From GCA-2732755 sp965228265 (GTDB taxonomy: Bacteria; Planctomycetota; Phycisphaerae; Phycisphaerales; UBA1924): 64,000 bases of DNA. Shown piece after piece: positions 1-8,162 of this stretch. Where the stretch lies: contig OZ245804.1 of NCBI GenBank assembly GCA_965228265.1, forward strand, positions 3,195,508 through 3,259,507. The letters are read 5' to 3'. The notes beneath the pieces are model-generated. The model was not told the origin of the DNA and searched no databases. It saw only the letters and a list, made by a program, of their open reading frames with translations. Position 1 is the stretch's first letter; each line of letters opens with the position of its first letter. The translations under genes were made by a program, and so were the position numbers.

Positions 1-566
1 CACTCATCGACGGTCCCCACCACGCCGCTCGGGTTCCCGGGCGAGTTGTAGAGCACAAACTTCGTCTTCTCGGTGATCAGGGGCTCGACGCGCTCGGCGG
101 TCATGCGGAAGTCGGGGTACGTGTCGCAGCGGACGGCTGTGCCGCCGGCGATCGTCGCCATGTAGGGGTACATCGCAAAGTACGGATCTGGGATGATCGC
201 CTCGTCGCCCGGACCCATGAGCGCCAGGAACGCGAGCGTGAGCGCGCCGGATGTGCCGCTGGTCACGAACGAATCAACACCCGAGCCCTCGCCCCCATCA
301 GTGATGTCCCAGCCGAGATCGAACTTGAGGTGCGCGTTGATCTTGCCCAGAAGCGGCGCGATGCCCCTGGTGAGCGTGTAGCCGTTCTTGTCCTGCTCGA
401 TCGCCTCGATCGCGCCGCGTTTGACGGCCGCGGGCACGGGGAAGTCGGGCTGACCGATCGAGAGATTGATCGGATCTTCCAGCTTGGCAGCGAGGTTGAA
501 AATGCGCCGGATTCCGGACGCACTGACACCCCGCGCACGATCACAGATCAAACGCTCGGTATTCAT
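1..566 (-). CDS. Class I/II PLP-dependent aminotransferase, 3'-truncated by window edge
   Basis: The minus-strand frame opens at an ATG (564-566) reading MNTERLICDRARGVSASGIR and stays open to base 1, giving about 188 N-terminal residues. It contains LSIGQPDFPVP and GYTLTRGIAPL near the start, as in fold-type I aspartate-type aminotransferases, and NSPGNPSG near the visible end, which matches the substrate-binding N-x-P-x-N-P-x-G motif. The catalytic lysine would lie beyond the window. The enzyme should transfer amino groups between an amino acid and a 2-oxo acid in the cytoplasm; the substrate cannot be told from this half. It follows the small basic protein gene by 30 bases in the same direction, so the two may be cotranscribed. 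Confidence 0.9.
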   Translation of the reverse strand, partial: MNTERLICDRARGVSASGIRRIFNLAAKLEDPINLSIGQPDFPVPAAVKRGAIEAIEQDKNGYTLTRGIAPLLGKINAHLKFDLGWDITDGGEGSGVDSFVTSGTSGALTLAFLALMGPGDEAIIPDPYFAMYPYMATIAGGTAVRCDTYPDFRMTAERVEPLITEKTKFVLYNSPGNPSGVVGTVDE

Positions 567-596
567 ATCTCGTTCCCGACTGGGTTTGGGAGAAGC

Positions 597-758
597 TTAC
601 TTCTCGACGACGTGCGTCTTGGGAAGACCAAGCGGCGAGTTCTCGCCGTTGGTGAACTTCTGGTCGTTCTTGAGCTTCTCGATCCGCTCGGCGCGCTTCA
701 TGACGCTCCGCTTGCCGGAGAGGTTGCCCTTGGTTTTCAGCGATCGATTCAGGCTCAT
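597..758 (-). CDS. Small basic protein (Chlamydiae/Verrucomicrobia/Planctomycetes family)
   Basis: A 53-residue reading frame starting MSLNRSLKTKGNLSGKRSVM and ending LGLPKTHVVEK. It is very rich in Lys and Arg. The start SLNRSLKTKG, followed by R-S-V-(M/L)-x-R-x-E-R-I, and the ending LPKT(H/R)V(V/I) are the signature of a short basic family shared by Chlamydiae, Verrucomicrobia and Planctomycetes (TIGR04137 as I remember it), whose exact role is unsettled and has been suggested to be ribosome-linked. It sits between a membrane-anchored protein gene upstream and an aminotransferase gene downstream, all on the minus strand. The identification rests on remembered family features, not on a search. 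Confidence 0.85.
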   Translation of the reverse strand: MSLNRSLKTKGNLSGKRSVMKRAERIEKLKNDQKFTNGENSPLGLPKTHVVEK

Positions 759-788
759 ATCTTCACTCTCTGCGATGCATCGGCTCGG

Positions 789-2270
789 TCACGAGCCGTC
801 GATTTTGGCTTTGTACCACACGGACTGGTTGTCCCGGCTGAAGTCAATGGACCCGCCGAAGTCGCTGAACCATATGCCACCTAGACGCTTGACCTCTCGC
901 TCGTGGTCGATCTTCTTCGTGCTCGTCGACCACTCGTCCGAGGGGATCCCCACCAGCGTGATGATCTCGTGCCCGAGACGCCCCCCCCGGTACTGCTCCC
1001 GGATGAAGGACTGGATCCCGTTCTCAGCAAGGAACCGCTGGAGACGCCTGGCCTCCTCCGGGTCCGCCAGGGGCGCCAGGTGCAGGTAGTTCTGGCCGTC
1101 AACCCGCGTGTCCTCGTTCGTAATCTGAACGGTGTTCGCCGGCTCGGACTCCCCCGCAGCCTCTTCGCCCGTAGCCGCTGCACCCGCCTGCTCGGTCGCC
1201 CCTTCGGGCTCGGCAATCGTGGGCACCACGCCCTGCGGGCTGGTGAACTCCGGGTCACGCGTCAGGTTCAATGGGTCGCGGAGGCTGGCGTCCTCGCCCG
1301 TGTTCGGGTTCGGCTGCACATCGAGCCCCGAGAGCTCGTTCTCGGCCTGGTCCCGGAGCATCGGCGCCAGATCCCGCTTCGTCGTCGACGTGCCTACGAG
1401 CGTTCCGATCAGGTACGCCACCAGGATGATCACCGGGATCGCCGTGATGATCATGCCCACCGTGAAGGTGGAGAACGTCATCTGATTCCCGACCCGTTTG
1501 ACGAGCGGGTACTTCGTCTGATCGAAGCCTTCATCCTCAGCCGCGACCTCGCCCTGCGGCAACGCCGGGGCCTCTGCCTCAGTCTCAGGCATCTTCTCGG
1601 GTTCAGGCGCCGAGTCGGGCTTGGATGCTTTCCCGGGCTTGCTGCCCCCAACCTCGGGCTCGACCGTCCGCTCGACCTTCGGGGCCTCAATCCTGGCTTC
1701 TGGCTTGGGCTCCGGTTTGGTTTCCGGTTTGGACTCGGCCTTGGGAGCCTCGATCTGCTTTACAACAGGCTCGGGGGTCTTCGTCGGCTCGGGCTTCGAG
1801 TCGGTCTTTGCTTCAGGCTTCGACTCGGGCTTCGACTCGGGCTTCGACTCGGGCTTCGACTCGGGCTTCGACTCGGACGCGGATGCTTTCGCCTCCGGCT
1901 CGGCCTTGGGCGCGACCTTCCGCCCGGCCTTGAAGGTCGGCATCGACAGGAGCGGGTCCACCTCGCTGCCCGCATCGGCTGATGTGAAACTCGCGGACTG
2001 CTTGGACTCAACCACCGTCTCAGACGCGACTTGCGACGCCAGAGCATGCGAATCGTCGGCCTGCTCGGCTTTCTCGCTTTGCTCGGCCTCGGCGGGTGCT
2101 TCCTGCTCGGCCTTCAGAGCCGGGTGCCCCGGCGGCCTGGGCGCGGTGTTCTTCACCGTCCCGCCACCGAGCTGCGTCCGGAGCTGCTCGCCCCCGATCT
2201 GCCCCGTGCGCGTGGAATTCGAGTCCCGGAGGAGTTCAAAGAGCGCGGGAGCATTGCGACGTTTGGCCAT
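789..2270 (-). CDS. Single-pass membrane protein with K/P/E repeats and SPOR-like C-terminal domain
   Basis: Predicted 493 residues starting MAKRRNAPALFELLRD. The frame is open upstream to 2318, but the conserved-looking K-R-x-x-x-P-A-L-F-E-L-L opening favours the ATG at 2270. The order is a short basic N-terminus, a long low-complexity Lys/Pro/Glu/Ala region including five SKPE repeats, one transmembrane segment (FTVGMIITAIPVIILVAYLI), an acidic linker, and a C-terminal alpha/beta region (YLHLAPLADPEEARRLQRFL, then EIITLVGI) with the spacing of a SPOR or SPOR-like fold. The PALFELL opening recurs in Planctomycetes proteins of unknown function. The role is unknown; a cell-envelope or septal glycan-binding job would fit a SPOR domain but is inference. 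Confidence 0.75.
   Translation of the reverse strand: MAKRRNAPALFELLRDSNSTRTGQIGGEQLRTQLGGGTVKNTAPRPPGHPALKAEQEAPAEAEQSEKAEQADDSHALASQVASETVVESKQSASFTSADAGSEVDPLLSMPTFKAGRKVAPKAEPEAKASASESKPESKPESKPESKPESKPEAKTDSKPEPTKTPEPVVKQIEAPKAESKPETKPEPKPEARIEAPKVERTVEPEVGGSKPGKASKPDSAPEPEKMPETEAEAPALPQGEVAAEDEGFDQTKYPLVKRVGNQMTFSTFTVGMIITAIPVIILVAYLIGTLVGTSTTKRDLAPMLRDQAENELSGLDVQPNPNTGEDASLRDPLNLTRDPEFTSPQGVVPTIAEPEGATEQAGAAATGEEAAGESEPANTVQITNEDTRVDGQNYLHLAPLADPEEARRLQRFLAENGIQSFIREQYRGGRLGHEIITLVGIPSDEWSTSTKKIDHEREVKRLGGIWFSDFGGSIDFSRDNQSVWYKAKIDGS
1816..1875. repeat. Five perfect 12-bp tandem repeats inside a coding region
   Basis: The unit GGCTTCGACTCG is repeated five times without change on the plus strand. 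In the minus-strand reading frame it encodes Ser-Lys-Pro-Glu repeats. Being a multiple of three, expansion or contraction keeps the frame, so copy number could vary between strains. Degenerate copies continue on both sides within the K/P/E-rich segment. Confidence 0.95.
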
Positions 2271-2394
2271 GGCTACGGCATTCTCCCCGCGCCGAGCCCC
2301 CGTTGCAAATGCCAACACGAAAGTGGATCAAACTCCACAACAAGGCCCCCGCCACCAGTTCAGAGCCCCACACCCCGAGCTATACTCCCGCCCC

Positions 2395-2940
2395 ATGGCC
2401 ATCGACGACAAGGACATCATCCGGATCGCCCCCAAGCCCATGAACAGGCTCGAGAGCGTCTACCTCCCAGAGCTCTTCCGCGGCTTCGGGACCACGATGA
2501 AGCACTTCTTCGGCTCCTTCGGCCAGGGCAAGCTGAGCCGAACAATCCAGTACCCCGAGCAGCGACGCGAAAACCGCGCCCCGGAAGACGGGGGGATGGA
2601 GAAATCCACCTTCCGAGGCTTCCACCGCCTCAACCGCGACGAAGAGGGCCGGGTCAAATGCGTCGCCTGCATGATGTGCCCCACCCTCTGCCCCGCCAAC
2701 TGCATCCACATTGTCGCCGACGAATCCCCCTGGGATGACCGCGAGAAGTACCCCAAGAAGTTCGAAATCGACGAACTCCGGTGCATTTTCTGCGGCATGT
2801 GCGAAGAAGCCTGCCCGGTCGACGCCATCGAGCTGACCACCGAGTACGACATCGTGGGCCTCTCCCGTCAGGAGATGGTCTTCGACAAGGAAAAACTCCT
2901 GTCGATCTACGACATCACCATCGACAAGAAGCCCATGTAA
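2395..2940 (+). CDS. nuoI: NADH-quinone oxidoreductase subunit I
   Basis: Predicted 181 residues. Two ferredoxin-type cysteine clusters are present: C89-x2-C92-x2-C95-x3-C99-P and C130-x2-C133-x2-C136-x3-C140-P, with the NuoI-typical text RCIFCGMCEEACPVDAI. These bind two [4Fe-4S] clusters (N6a and N6b) that pass electrons towards quinone in the peripheral arm of complex I. The start MAIDDKDI is chosen because the longer upstream frame is antisense to the neighbouring gene. No other nuo gene is in the window, so this subunit is encoded apart from the rest of the complex, or the rest lies elsewhere. A weak hairpin with a short T run follows the stop codon. Confidence 0.93.
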   Translation: MAIDDKDIIRIAPKPMNRLESVYLPELFRGFGTTMKHFFGSFGQGKLSRTIQYPEQRRENRAPEDGGMEKSTFRGFHRLNRDEEGRVKCVACMMCPTLCPANCIHIVADESPWDDREKYPKKFEIDELRCIFCGMCEEACPVDAIELTTEYDIVGLSRQEMVFDKEKLLSIYDITIDKKPM

Positions 2941-2979
2941 ACACGCCCGGCGTGCCCTCTTGCCCAAGTTCACAGGGCA

Positions 2980-3014
2980 AGGCTCCGATTCGCAAAGAAA
3001 ATCGGACCTTTTGG
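2980..3014 (+). terminator. Weak putative intrinsic terminator after nuoI
   Basis: TCCGATT (2984-2990) pairs with AATCGGA (3000-3006), with AAGG/CCTT able to extend the stem past a bulge, followed by a short T run at 3009-3012. It lies 40 bases after the nuoI stop codon. The T run is short, so strength is uncertain. Confidence 0.45.
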
Positions 3015-3126
3015 TTGCGGTATGTTTTTTCCGTGGCACCTTCTCCCTAACGGAGAATGAGGAGATTCCGGCTCACGGTGCGCAGCCGTCGGGATCCGGT
3101 CGAAGTTTTCTATTGAAAGGGTCGCT

Positions 3127-3843
3127 ATGCGTCTCGGCGCGATCGTTTTACTTTCTATGGCCGCTGGTACCGCCAGCGCTCAAAATGTCACCTTCAGCTT
3201 TGCATCCGATGTCGCCAGTGCCGTCCCGACATTCGAAGGACAGGCCAACACTGGCGTGATCAATAACGTCCGCGTCCCGACGAATCTGTTTGTCGACGAC
3301 GCCAACGGCCCGCTGCCCACGCTGGAGTACGACACAAGCTTCTACGTCGATTTCCAGATGACCTACTCGGGCTCGTTCAACCTGCCCGGCGGACAGGTCC
3401 TGCACACCTACGGCATCGACGGCTCGTTCCGCTTCCAGGCTTCCACAGTCATGGAAGTCACCATCGAAGACGGTGTCCTCACCGCGCTCGGCGATGCCAA
3501 CGGCTGGGGCTCGACCGCGACTATCCAGGCCTCGAGCCTCTCGGGCAGCAACGTCACATACGAATGGCAGTCCGCATCACAGCCCGCGTACAACCTCTTC
3601 ACCGGCTCGAGCACCTCGGACATGACCGATGCCGCCTTCACGCTCACAAACATCTTCTCCTTCCCGGCAGGAGCCGGCGGCGTGGCTGGCGTCACGATTG
3701 ACGCGCAGACAGGCCTGCCCAACGTCGCCTGGGAATCAGAAGGTTCATACTCCGGCTCGGCATTCTTCGTGCCCGCGCCCGGCACCGCGGTCATCGCAGG
3801 CCTCGGGCTCGCCACGCTCGGCCGTCGCCGCCGAAACAGCTGA
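3127..3843 (+). CDS. Secreted protein with PEP-CTERM-like sorting tail
   Basis: Predicted 238 residues with a Sec-type signal peptide (LGAIVLLSMAAGTASAQ, cleavage after ASA). The body is rich in Ser, Thr, Gly and aromatic residues with alternating beta-strand character. The last 25 residues form a tripartite tail: V-P-A-P-G-T, a hydrophobic stretch AVIAGLGLATLG, and a basic end RRRRNS. That is the arrangement of PEP-CTERM anchors, recognised by exosortase-type transpeptidases, here with PAP instead of PEP as often seen in Planctomycetes. The mature function is unknown. A good Shine-Dalgarno (AAAGGG) precedes the ATG and a strong terminator follows, so it is probably a single-gene transcript. 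Confidence 0.85.
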   Translation: MRLGAIVLLSMAAGTASAQNVTFSFASDVASAVPTFEGQANTGVINNVRVPTNLFVDDANGPLPTLEYDTSFYVDFQMTYSGSFNLPGGQVLHTYGIDGSFRFQASTVMEVTIEDGVLTALGDANGWGSTATIQASSLSGSNVTYEWQSASQPAYNLFTGSSTSDMTDAAFTLTNIFSFPAGAGGVAGVTIDAQTGLPNVAWESEGSYSGSAFFVPAPGTAVIAGLGLATLGRRRRNS

Positions 3844-3868
3844 CTCACACTCGTTTCTGTGAGACGTG

Positions 3869-3902
3869 CCGCCGGCCCCATCGCGGGGCCGGTGCGTTTT
3901 TT
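3869..3902 (+). terminator. Rho-independent terminator after the PEP-CTERM gene
   Basis: CCGGCCCC (3872-3879) pairs perfectly with GGGGCCGG (3885-3892) across a five-base loop, and six T residues follow at 3897-3902. It separates this gene from the convergent pyrF gene. Confidence 0.9.
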
Positions 3903-3934
3903 GGGCTTCGATGTTGAGCGTTGATCGCTTGCGT

Positions 3935-4798
3935 TTACAGAACGCTCGCCAGATCCGCGTGCATCGCCTCGGCGGATCGCGCCACCGCGTCCTGCCACGA
4001 CTCACCCGCACGAGCTTCCGGGTAGATCACCGATCGGCTCGCGTTCACCAAGACGCCCCGACCGGGAAGATCCGTTTTCGATGAGAGCAACGGCAACAAG
4101 TCCGAAGCCCCGCCGCCCTGTGCGCCGTAGCCCGGCACCAGAAAGACCTGCTCGGGCATCAGCTCGCGGAGACGCTCGCCGGCGGCGGACTTGGTCAGCC
4201 CCACCACCGCGCCCGCGTCGCTCAGTCCCGTGGGTGTGATGTAGCTGCTCCCGAGTGTGCGCACGAGACCGGCCATCCGCTCGGCGACACGCTCGCCCGT
4301 TCCGAGCCGAGCCGACTGCACCTCGTCGCTGTCCGGGTTGCTCGTCCGCACAAGCACAAACACACCCAGCTCCGCCTCGAGATAGGGCATCACCGTGCTC
4401 GGCCCGAGATACGCGTTCACCGTCACCGCGTCGGCGCCGAGCGCCCGCACGGCCTCGGCGTAGTGGGCCGCGGAGATCCCGATGTCGCCCCGCTTGGCGT
4501 CCAGCACCACCGGCACGCCCAGCTTGCGGGCATGGGCGATCACCCGCCCCATCGCCGCGAAACCCGGCGCTCCGAGACGCTCAAAGCACGCCGACTGCGG
4601 CTTGAACGCGGCCGCGACCCCGGCGCTCGCCTCGATCACGCCCAGACAGAACGCCTCGACCGCCTCCACGTCCGTGCCGAACTTCGCCCTCAGCTCTTCC
4701 GGCAGCTTGCCCACGACGGGGTCGAGCCCCACGCAGACGGGTGAGCCGACGTCGCTGGTGCGCTGGATGAGGCGGTCCACGAACCGGGAACTGGGCAT
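3935..4798 (-). CDS. pyrF: Orotidine 5'-phosphate decarboxylase, type 2
   Basis: Predicted 287 residues, the length of the longer type 2 form. It converts orotidine 5'-phosphate to UMP, the last step of de novo pyrimidine synthesis, in the cytoplasm. The active-site segment VVLDAKRGDIGISAAHYAEA carries the catalytic D-x-K-R-G-D pattern; early in the protein VCVGLDPVVGKLP is the usual substrate-binding opening, and GYGAQGGGASD near the C-terminus is the phosphate-binding loop. The gene is divergent from the DUF971 protein gene with 46 bases between the starts, which must contain both promoters. No other pyrimidine gene is present here. Confidence 0.95.
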   Translation of the reverse strand: MPSSRFVDRLIQRTSDVGSPVCVGLDPVVGKLPEELRAKFGTDVEAVEAFCLGVIEASAGVAAAFKPQSACFERLGAPGFAAMGRVIAHARKLGVPVVLDAKRGDIGISAAHYAEAVRALGADAVTVNAYLGPSTVMPYLEAELGVFVLVRTSNPDSDEVQSARLGTGERVAERMAGLVRTLGSSYITPTGLSDAGAVVGLTKSAAGERLRELMPEQVFLVPGYGAQGGGASDLLPLLSSKTDLPGRGVLVNASRSVIYPEARAGESWQDAVARSAEAMHADLASVL

Positions 4799-4844
4799 GC
4801 GTGCTCCTTGTGTTGGGGCCGACTCAGCCTATTCTCCGTCAGCG

Positions 4845-5243
4845 ATGCACGACCTCTCACCCACCGACATCGACCTCAAAAAAGACCGCGGGCTCACGAT
4901 CCAGTGGGCCGACGGCAGCGCGTCGTACTACTCCATCGCCTACCTCCGCAAGATGTCCCCTTCCGCCGATATGAAGCAGCTCCGCGCCGAGATGCAGAAG
5001 AACCCGCTCACTGTGCTGCCCGCCGCTGCAGGCCAGGGCGCGGGCGAGGTCACCGCGACCAGCGCCGAACTCGTCGGCAACTACGCCATCCGCATCCGCT
5101 TCTCCGACGGGCACGACACCGGCATCTACTCATGGGCCTACCTCCGCGAGATCGACCCCGCCAATCAGCCCACGCCCTCCCCCGCGCCCTCCCCCGAAAG
5201 CGAACCGGATCGGGACAACGACCACAGGAATGACCCGGCGTGA
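4845..5243 (+). CDS. DUF971 domain protein
   Basis: Predicted 132 residues starting MHDLSPTDIDLKKDRGL. It has the features of the DUF971 family (also found as the N-terminal domain of gamma-butyrobetaine hydroxylase-like proteins): L-x-I-x-W-x-D-G at residues 16-23, S-x-x-Y-L-R-K, and a C-terminal IRFSDGHDTGIYSWAYLREI. The C-terminal tail is Pro/Ser rich and poorly conserved. The family is small and its biochemical role is not firmly known; links to iron-sulfur assembly have been proposed for relatives. Its stop codon overlaps the recG start (GTGA), so the two are translationally coupled. Confidence 0.85.
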   Translation: MHDLSPTDIDLKKDRGLTIQWADGSASYYSIAYLRKMSPSADMKQLRAEMQKNPLTVLPAAAGQGAGEVTATSAELVGNYAIRIRFSDGHDTGIYSWAYLREIDPANQPTPSPAPSPESEPDRDNDHRNDPA

Positions 5244-7336
5244 GCGCCAAACGCCTCGAACTCACCTCGCCCATCATCCAGGTGCCGGGCATCTACGAGC
5301 GCACCGCCCGCGATCTGGCGACGCTCGGGCTCAAGGCGATCGGGCAGCTCGTCGCGCACCTTCCCAGCAGGCACGAACACGAGCAGGCCGAGGCCCCCAT
5401 CATCGAGCTCAAGCCCGACCACAACGTCTCGGCCCGGGGCGAGGTCACCGATTGCCGGATGTCGGGCTACGGCAAACGCTCACGCTTCACGGCCGTCCTC
5501 TCCGACGGCACCGGCAGACTCGATCTTGTCTGGTTCAACGCCCCCTACCTTCGCGGCAAGATCCACCCGGGCATGACCATCCGCGTGCAGGGCAAAGCCA
5601 AGACCTACAACCACGGCCTCCAGCTTGCCAACCCCAAACTCGAGATCCTCGACCCCGACACCGACACGAAACCCGCGCTCTCCGACCGTCTCCGCGCGGT
5701 CTACCCCGCCAGCGAACGCGTCCCCTCCCGCGTGATCGAGCGAGCCATGGAAGCGGTCCTGCCGGAAGCGCTGCCGCTGATCGAGGATCACCTCTCGCCC
5801 GAGTATCGGGCCGAGCGCGACCTGCCCGAGCTGCGCGACGCCTACCGCATGCTGCACGCCCCGAAAGACGAGGCCGAGGTCGCCAGGGCCCGCAGACGCC
5901 TCGCCTACGACGAGCTGCTCATGCTCCAGCTCGGCGTGGCGATGAAGCGGTACGAACTCCGCGATGCCCAGCGCGCCCCCGCCCTGCGCTCGAGCCCGGT
6001 GGTGCAGAGCAAGATCCTCTCGATGTTCCCCTACACGCTCACCGGCGCGCAGCAGCGGGTCGTGGGCGAGCTCACCGACGAGCTCACGCGCGATGTGCCC
6101 GCCAACCGCCTTGTCCAGGGCGACGTCGGCTCGGGCAAAACGCTTGTCGCGCTCTACGCCATGATGCTCGCCGTCGAATCGGGCCACCAGGCCACGCTCA
6201 TGGCCCCGACCGAGCTCCTCGCCGAACAGCACTTCGCTTCCATCTCGGAAGTCGTCAAAGACAAAGGCCCCCGCGTCGAGCTGCTGACCGGCTCATCGCA
6301 GGGCGCCGAGCGCCAGGCGATCCTCGATCGGCTCGCCTCGGGCGAGATCGACATCCTCGTCGGCACGCACGCGCTGCTCACCGAGCACGTCCGCTTCAAG
6401 TCGCTCGCGGTCGCGGTCATCGACGAGCAGCACCGCTTCGGCGTGCGCCAACGCGCCCAGCTCCGATCCAAGGGCGAGGACGAGACCGGCACCACGCCGC
6501 ACGTCGTCGTCATGACCGCCACGCCCATCCCGCGGACGATCTCACTCACGCTCTTTGGCGATCTCGACGTCTCGACCATCGACGAGCTCCCGCCCGGACG
6601 CCAGCCCATCGATACCACCATCGCGCCGCTCACCGAACGCGAAACCGTCTACAGCATGGTCCGTCGGCACATCGAAGCTGGCGAGCAGGCCTACGTCGTC
6701 GTCCCCGCGATCGAGGGCGAAGAGGGCGGCCTCATGGGCGTCCGCGACCTGACGAGCGAACTCGAGAACGGGTGGCTCAGCGGCCTGCGCATCGCAGCCG
6801 TCCACGGCCAGCTCAAACGCCACACCCGCGAACACATCATGGAACGCTTCCGCCGAGGCCTGATCGACGTGCTCGTCGCGACGACGGTCATCGAAGTCGG
6901 TGTCGATGTGCCCAACGCGACGGTCATGGTCATCGAGCAGGCCGACCGCTTCGGGCTCGCCCAGCTCCACCAGCTCCGCGGGCGTGTCGGCCGGGGCAGC
7001 AAGGCCTCGCGGTGCGTGCTGGTCTCGGGCACCCCCACCCCAGAGAGCATGGAACGCCTCGGGGTGATGGCCTCGACCACCGACGGCTTCGTCGTCGCCG
7101 AGCGCGACTTTGAACTCCGAGGCCCGGGTGAGATCTTCGGCGCCAAGCAATCGGGTCTCCCTCCGTTCCGTGTCGCAGACCTTGTGCGTGACACTGATCT
7201 GTTGCAAATGGCCCGCCGCGACGCGCAGGAATGGGTGCTTCGCTCACCGAGGCTCACGCAGCAGAGCGAAACACTCATCCGAAACCGCGTCATCAAGACC
7301 CACGGCGAATGGCTGGACATCCGCGTCACCGGCTGA
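5240..7336 (+). CDS. recG: ATP-dependent DNA helicase RecG
   Basis: Predicted 698 residues with a GTG start, close to the usual 690-700. RecG binds branched DNA and drives fork reversal and Holliday junction migration. The N-terminal wedge/OB domain is visible (HNVSARGEVTDCRMSGYGKRSRFTAVL broadly, written here in part). Helicase motifs follow in order: Walker A GDVGSGKT near residue 294, the DEQH box in VIDEQHRFG near 395, MTATPIPRT, TTVIEVGVDVPNA, and QLRGRVGRG. No motif is damaged. The GTG overlaps the stop of the upstream DUF971 gene, so expression is probably coupled. Confidence 0.97.
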   Translation: MSAKRLELTSPIIQVPGIYERTARDLATLGLKAIGQLVAHLPSRHEHEQAEAPIIELKPDHNVSARGEVTDCRMSGYGKRSRFTAVLSDGTGRLDLVWFNAPYLRGKIHPGMTIRVQGKAKTYNHGLQLANPKLEILDPDTDTKPALSDRLRAVYPASERVPSRVIERAMEAVLPEALPLIEDHLSPEYRAERDLPELRDAYRMLHAPKDEAEVARARRRLAYDELLMLQLGVAMKRYELRDAQRAPALRSSPVVQSKILSMFPYTLTGAQQRVVGELTDELTRDVPANRLVQGDVGSGKTLVALYAMMLAVESGHQATLMAPTELLAEQHFASISEVVKDKGPRVELLTGSSQGAERQAILDRLASGEIDILVGTHALLTEHVRFKSLAVAVIDEQHRFGVRQRAQLRSKGEDETGTTPHVVVMTATPIPRTISLTLFGDLDVSTIDELPPGRQPIDTTIAPLTERETVYSMVRRHIEAGEQAYVVVPAIEGEEGGLMGVRDLTSELENGWLSGLRIAAVHGQLKRHTREHIMERFRRGLIDVLVATTVIEVGVDVPNATVMVIEQADRFGLAQLHQLRGRVGRGSKASRCVLVSGTPTPESMERLGVMASTTDGFVVAERDFELRGPGEIFGAKQSGLPPFRVADLVRDTDLLQMARRDAQEWVLRSPRLTQQSETLIRNRVIKTHGEWLDIRVTG

Positions 7337-7673
7337 TTTCAGTTTCGGCGACGCCCCAGGCCAGTCTGCCCCGCTGCCGCTCTCAAACCCACATCATCAG
7401 GTGGGTTCTGGATGTTTTTTCTTACACCCCGAGAGATCTACACTTTTGAGATCCGCATGTGTGATATGTGTCATATGACACACAGGCTCATTCACCGGAT
7501 CTGGAAATCCTACACAGATTTGAGTGTTTTCCAGGCCCCCACACCCTCTGTGAGCTGTCGGTTGATCCTCGTGCGACAGGTCCGAAGGTGCAGGGATCAT
7601 GGGGCCTGACCGAAATCTTTGTAGACTCACTCAGTCTTGTGTTGATCCCCACACTCATTCGGAGGATTCCAGC
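7337..7673. other. Regulatory intergenic region upstream of the HTH gene
   Basis: A 337-base gap that is clearly more AT-rich than its neighbours. It contains the 16-bp perfect palindrome at 7467-7482 and several TGTG/CACA-rich stretches. Short open frames occur but have no coding character. It probably carries the promoter and operator of the helix-turn-helix gene that starts at 7674. Confidence 0.6.
7467..7482. promoter_or_regulatory. 16-bp perfect palindrome, candidate operator
   Basis: TGTGTCATATGACACA reads the same on both strands without mismatch or spacer. It lies 192 bases upstream of a gene encoding a small helix-turn-helix protein, in an otherwise non-coding AT-rich gap. Such sites usually bind a homodimeric regulator; autoregulation by the downstream protein is the simplest reading but is inference. 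Confidence 0.6.
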
Positions 7674-8162
7674 GTGGCGACGATCGAAGCCGTCTCACCC
7701 CTGCACGAGCGACTCCTGGCGGCGGTTGGTGACCGTACCTACCGCCGAGTGGGAGAAATCACCAGCACACACCCGGAGACCGTCCGTCGATATCTCCAAG
7801 GGCAGGCCCCCAGCGTCGAATTCGTGATGTCGCTCTGCTCGGCGTTGTCGATCAGCGGGCAGTGGCTCCTGACGGGCGAGGGTCCGATGAAGGCCGCCGA
7901 CGCCCGGCACCACGCTCTCCAACACGCCAATCCTGGGGAACTCCTTGCCGCGATTGCGGGTACGCTGGACACACTGAGCGACCGCCTCGATCGGCTGGAG
8001 CTTTTCGTCCAAGGGCTCGAGGTCCGAGTCCGTGGCCGAGGGGCCGGTGCTCAGGGAGGGAACCATGGATCAGGAGCCCCTGCTCAAGGAGCCCAAGCCA
8101 ACCCGAGGGCCAGAGCCATCGGGGGCGCTCTCGCCCAGCGATCATCTCAGATTGCTGGTTGA
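7674..8162 (+). CDS. Small helix-turn-helix regulator with coiled-coil-like C-terminus
   Basis: Predicted 162 residues from a GTG start reading VATIEAVSPLHERLL (first residue Met in vivo). The frame is open further upstream to 7599, but GGAGGA at 7661-7666 is ideally spaced for the GTG at 7674. Residues about 8-60 resemble the DNA-binding domain of Cro/CI-type proteins: VGEITSTHPETVRRYLQGQAPSVEFVM, then ALSISGQWLLTGEG, typical of repressors that pick 'W-L-L-x-G-x-G' after the recognition helix. A Leu-rich segment (LAAIAGTLDTLSDRLDRLELF) could dimerise. The tail is low complexity. A palindrome upstream may be its own operator. The regulated genes are not known. Confidence 0.7.
   Translation: MATIEAVSPLHERLLAAVGDRTYRRVGEITSTHPETVRRYLQGQAPSVEFVMSLCSALSISGQWLLTGEGPMKAADARHHALQHANPGELLAAIAGTLDTLSDRLDRLELFVQGLEVRVRGRGAGAQGGNHGSGAPAQGAQANPRARAIGGALAQRSSQIAG

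Noticed and set aside
1816..1875. Tandem repeat considered as a CRISPR array
   Set aside because: The unit is 12 bases with no spacers and encodes Ser-Lys-Pro-Glu in frame.
1621..2394. Long plus-strand frame running into nuoI
   Set aside because: It is antisense to the K/P/E-rich membrane protein and shows its repeats in mirrored form; only the part from 2395 has NuoI features.
7412..7609. 65-codon plus-strand frame in the gap upstream of the regulator
   Set aside because: Contains the palindrome and has Cys/His/Arg-rich random character; no ribosome site.
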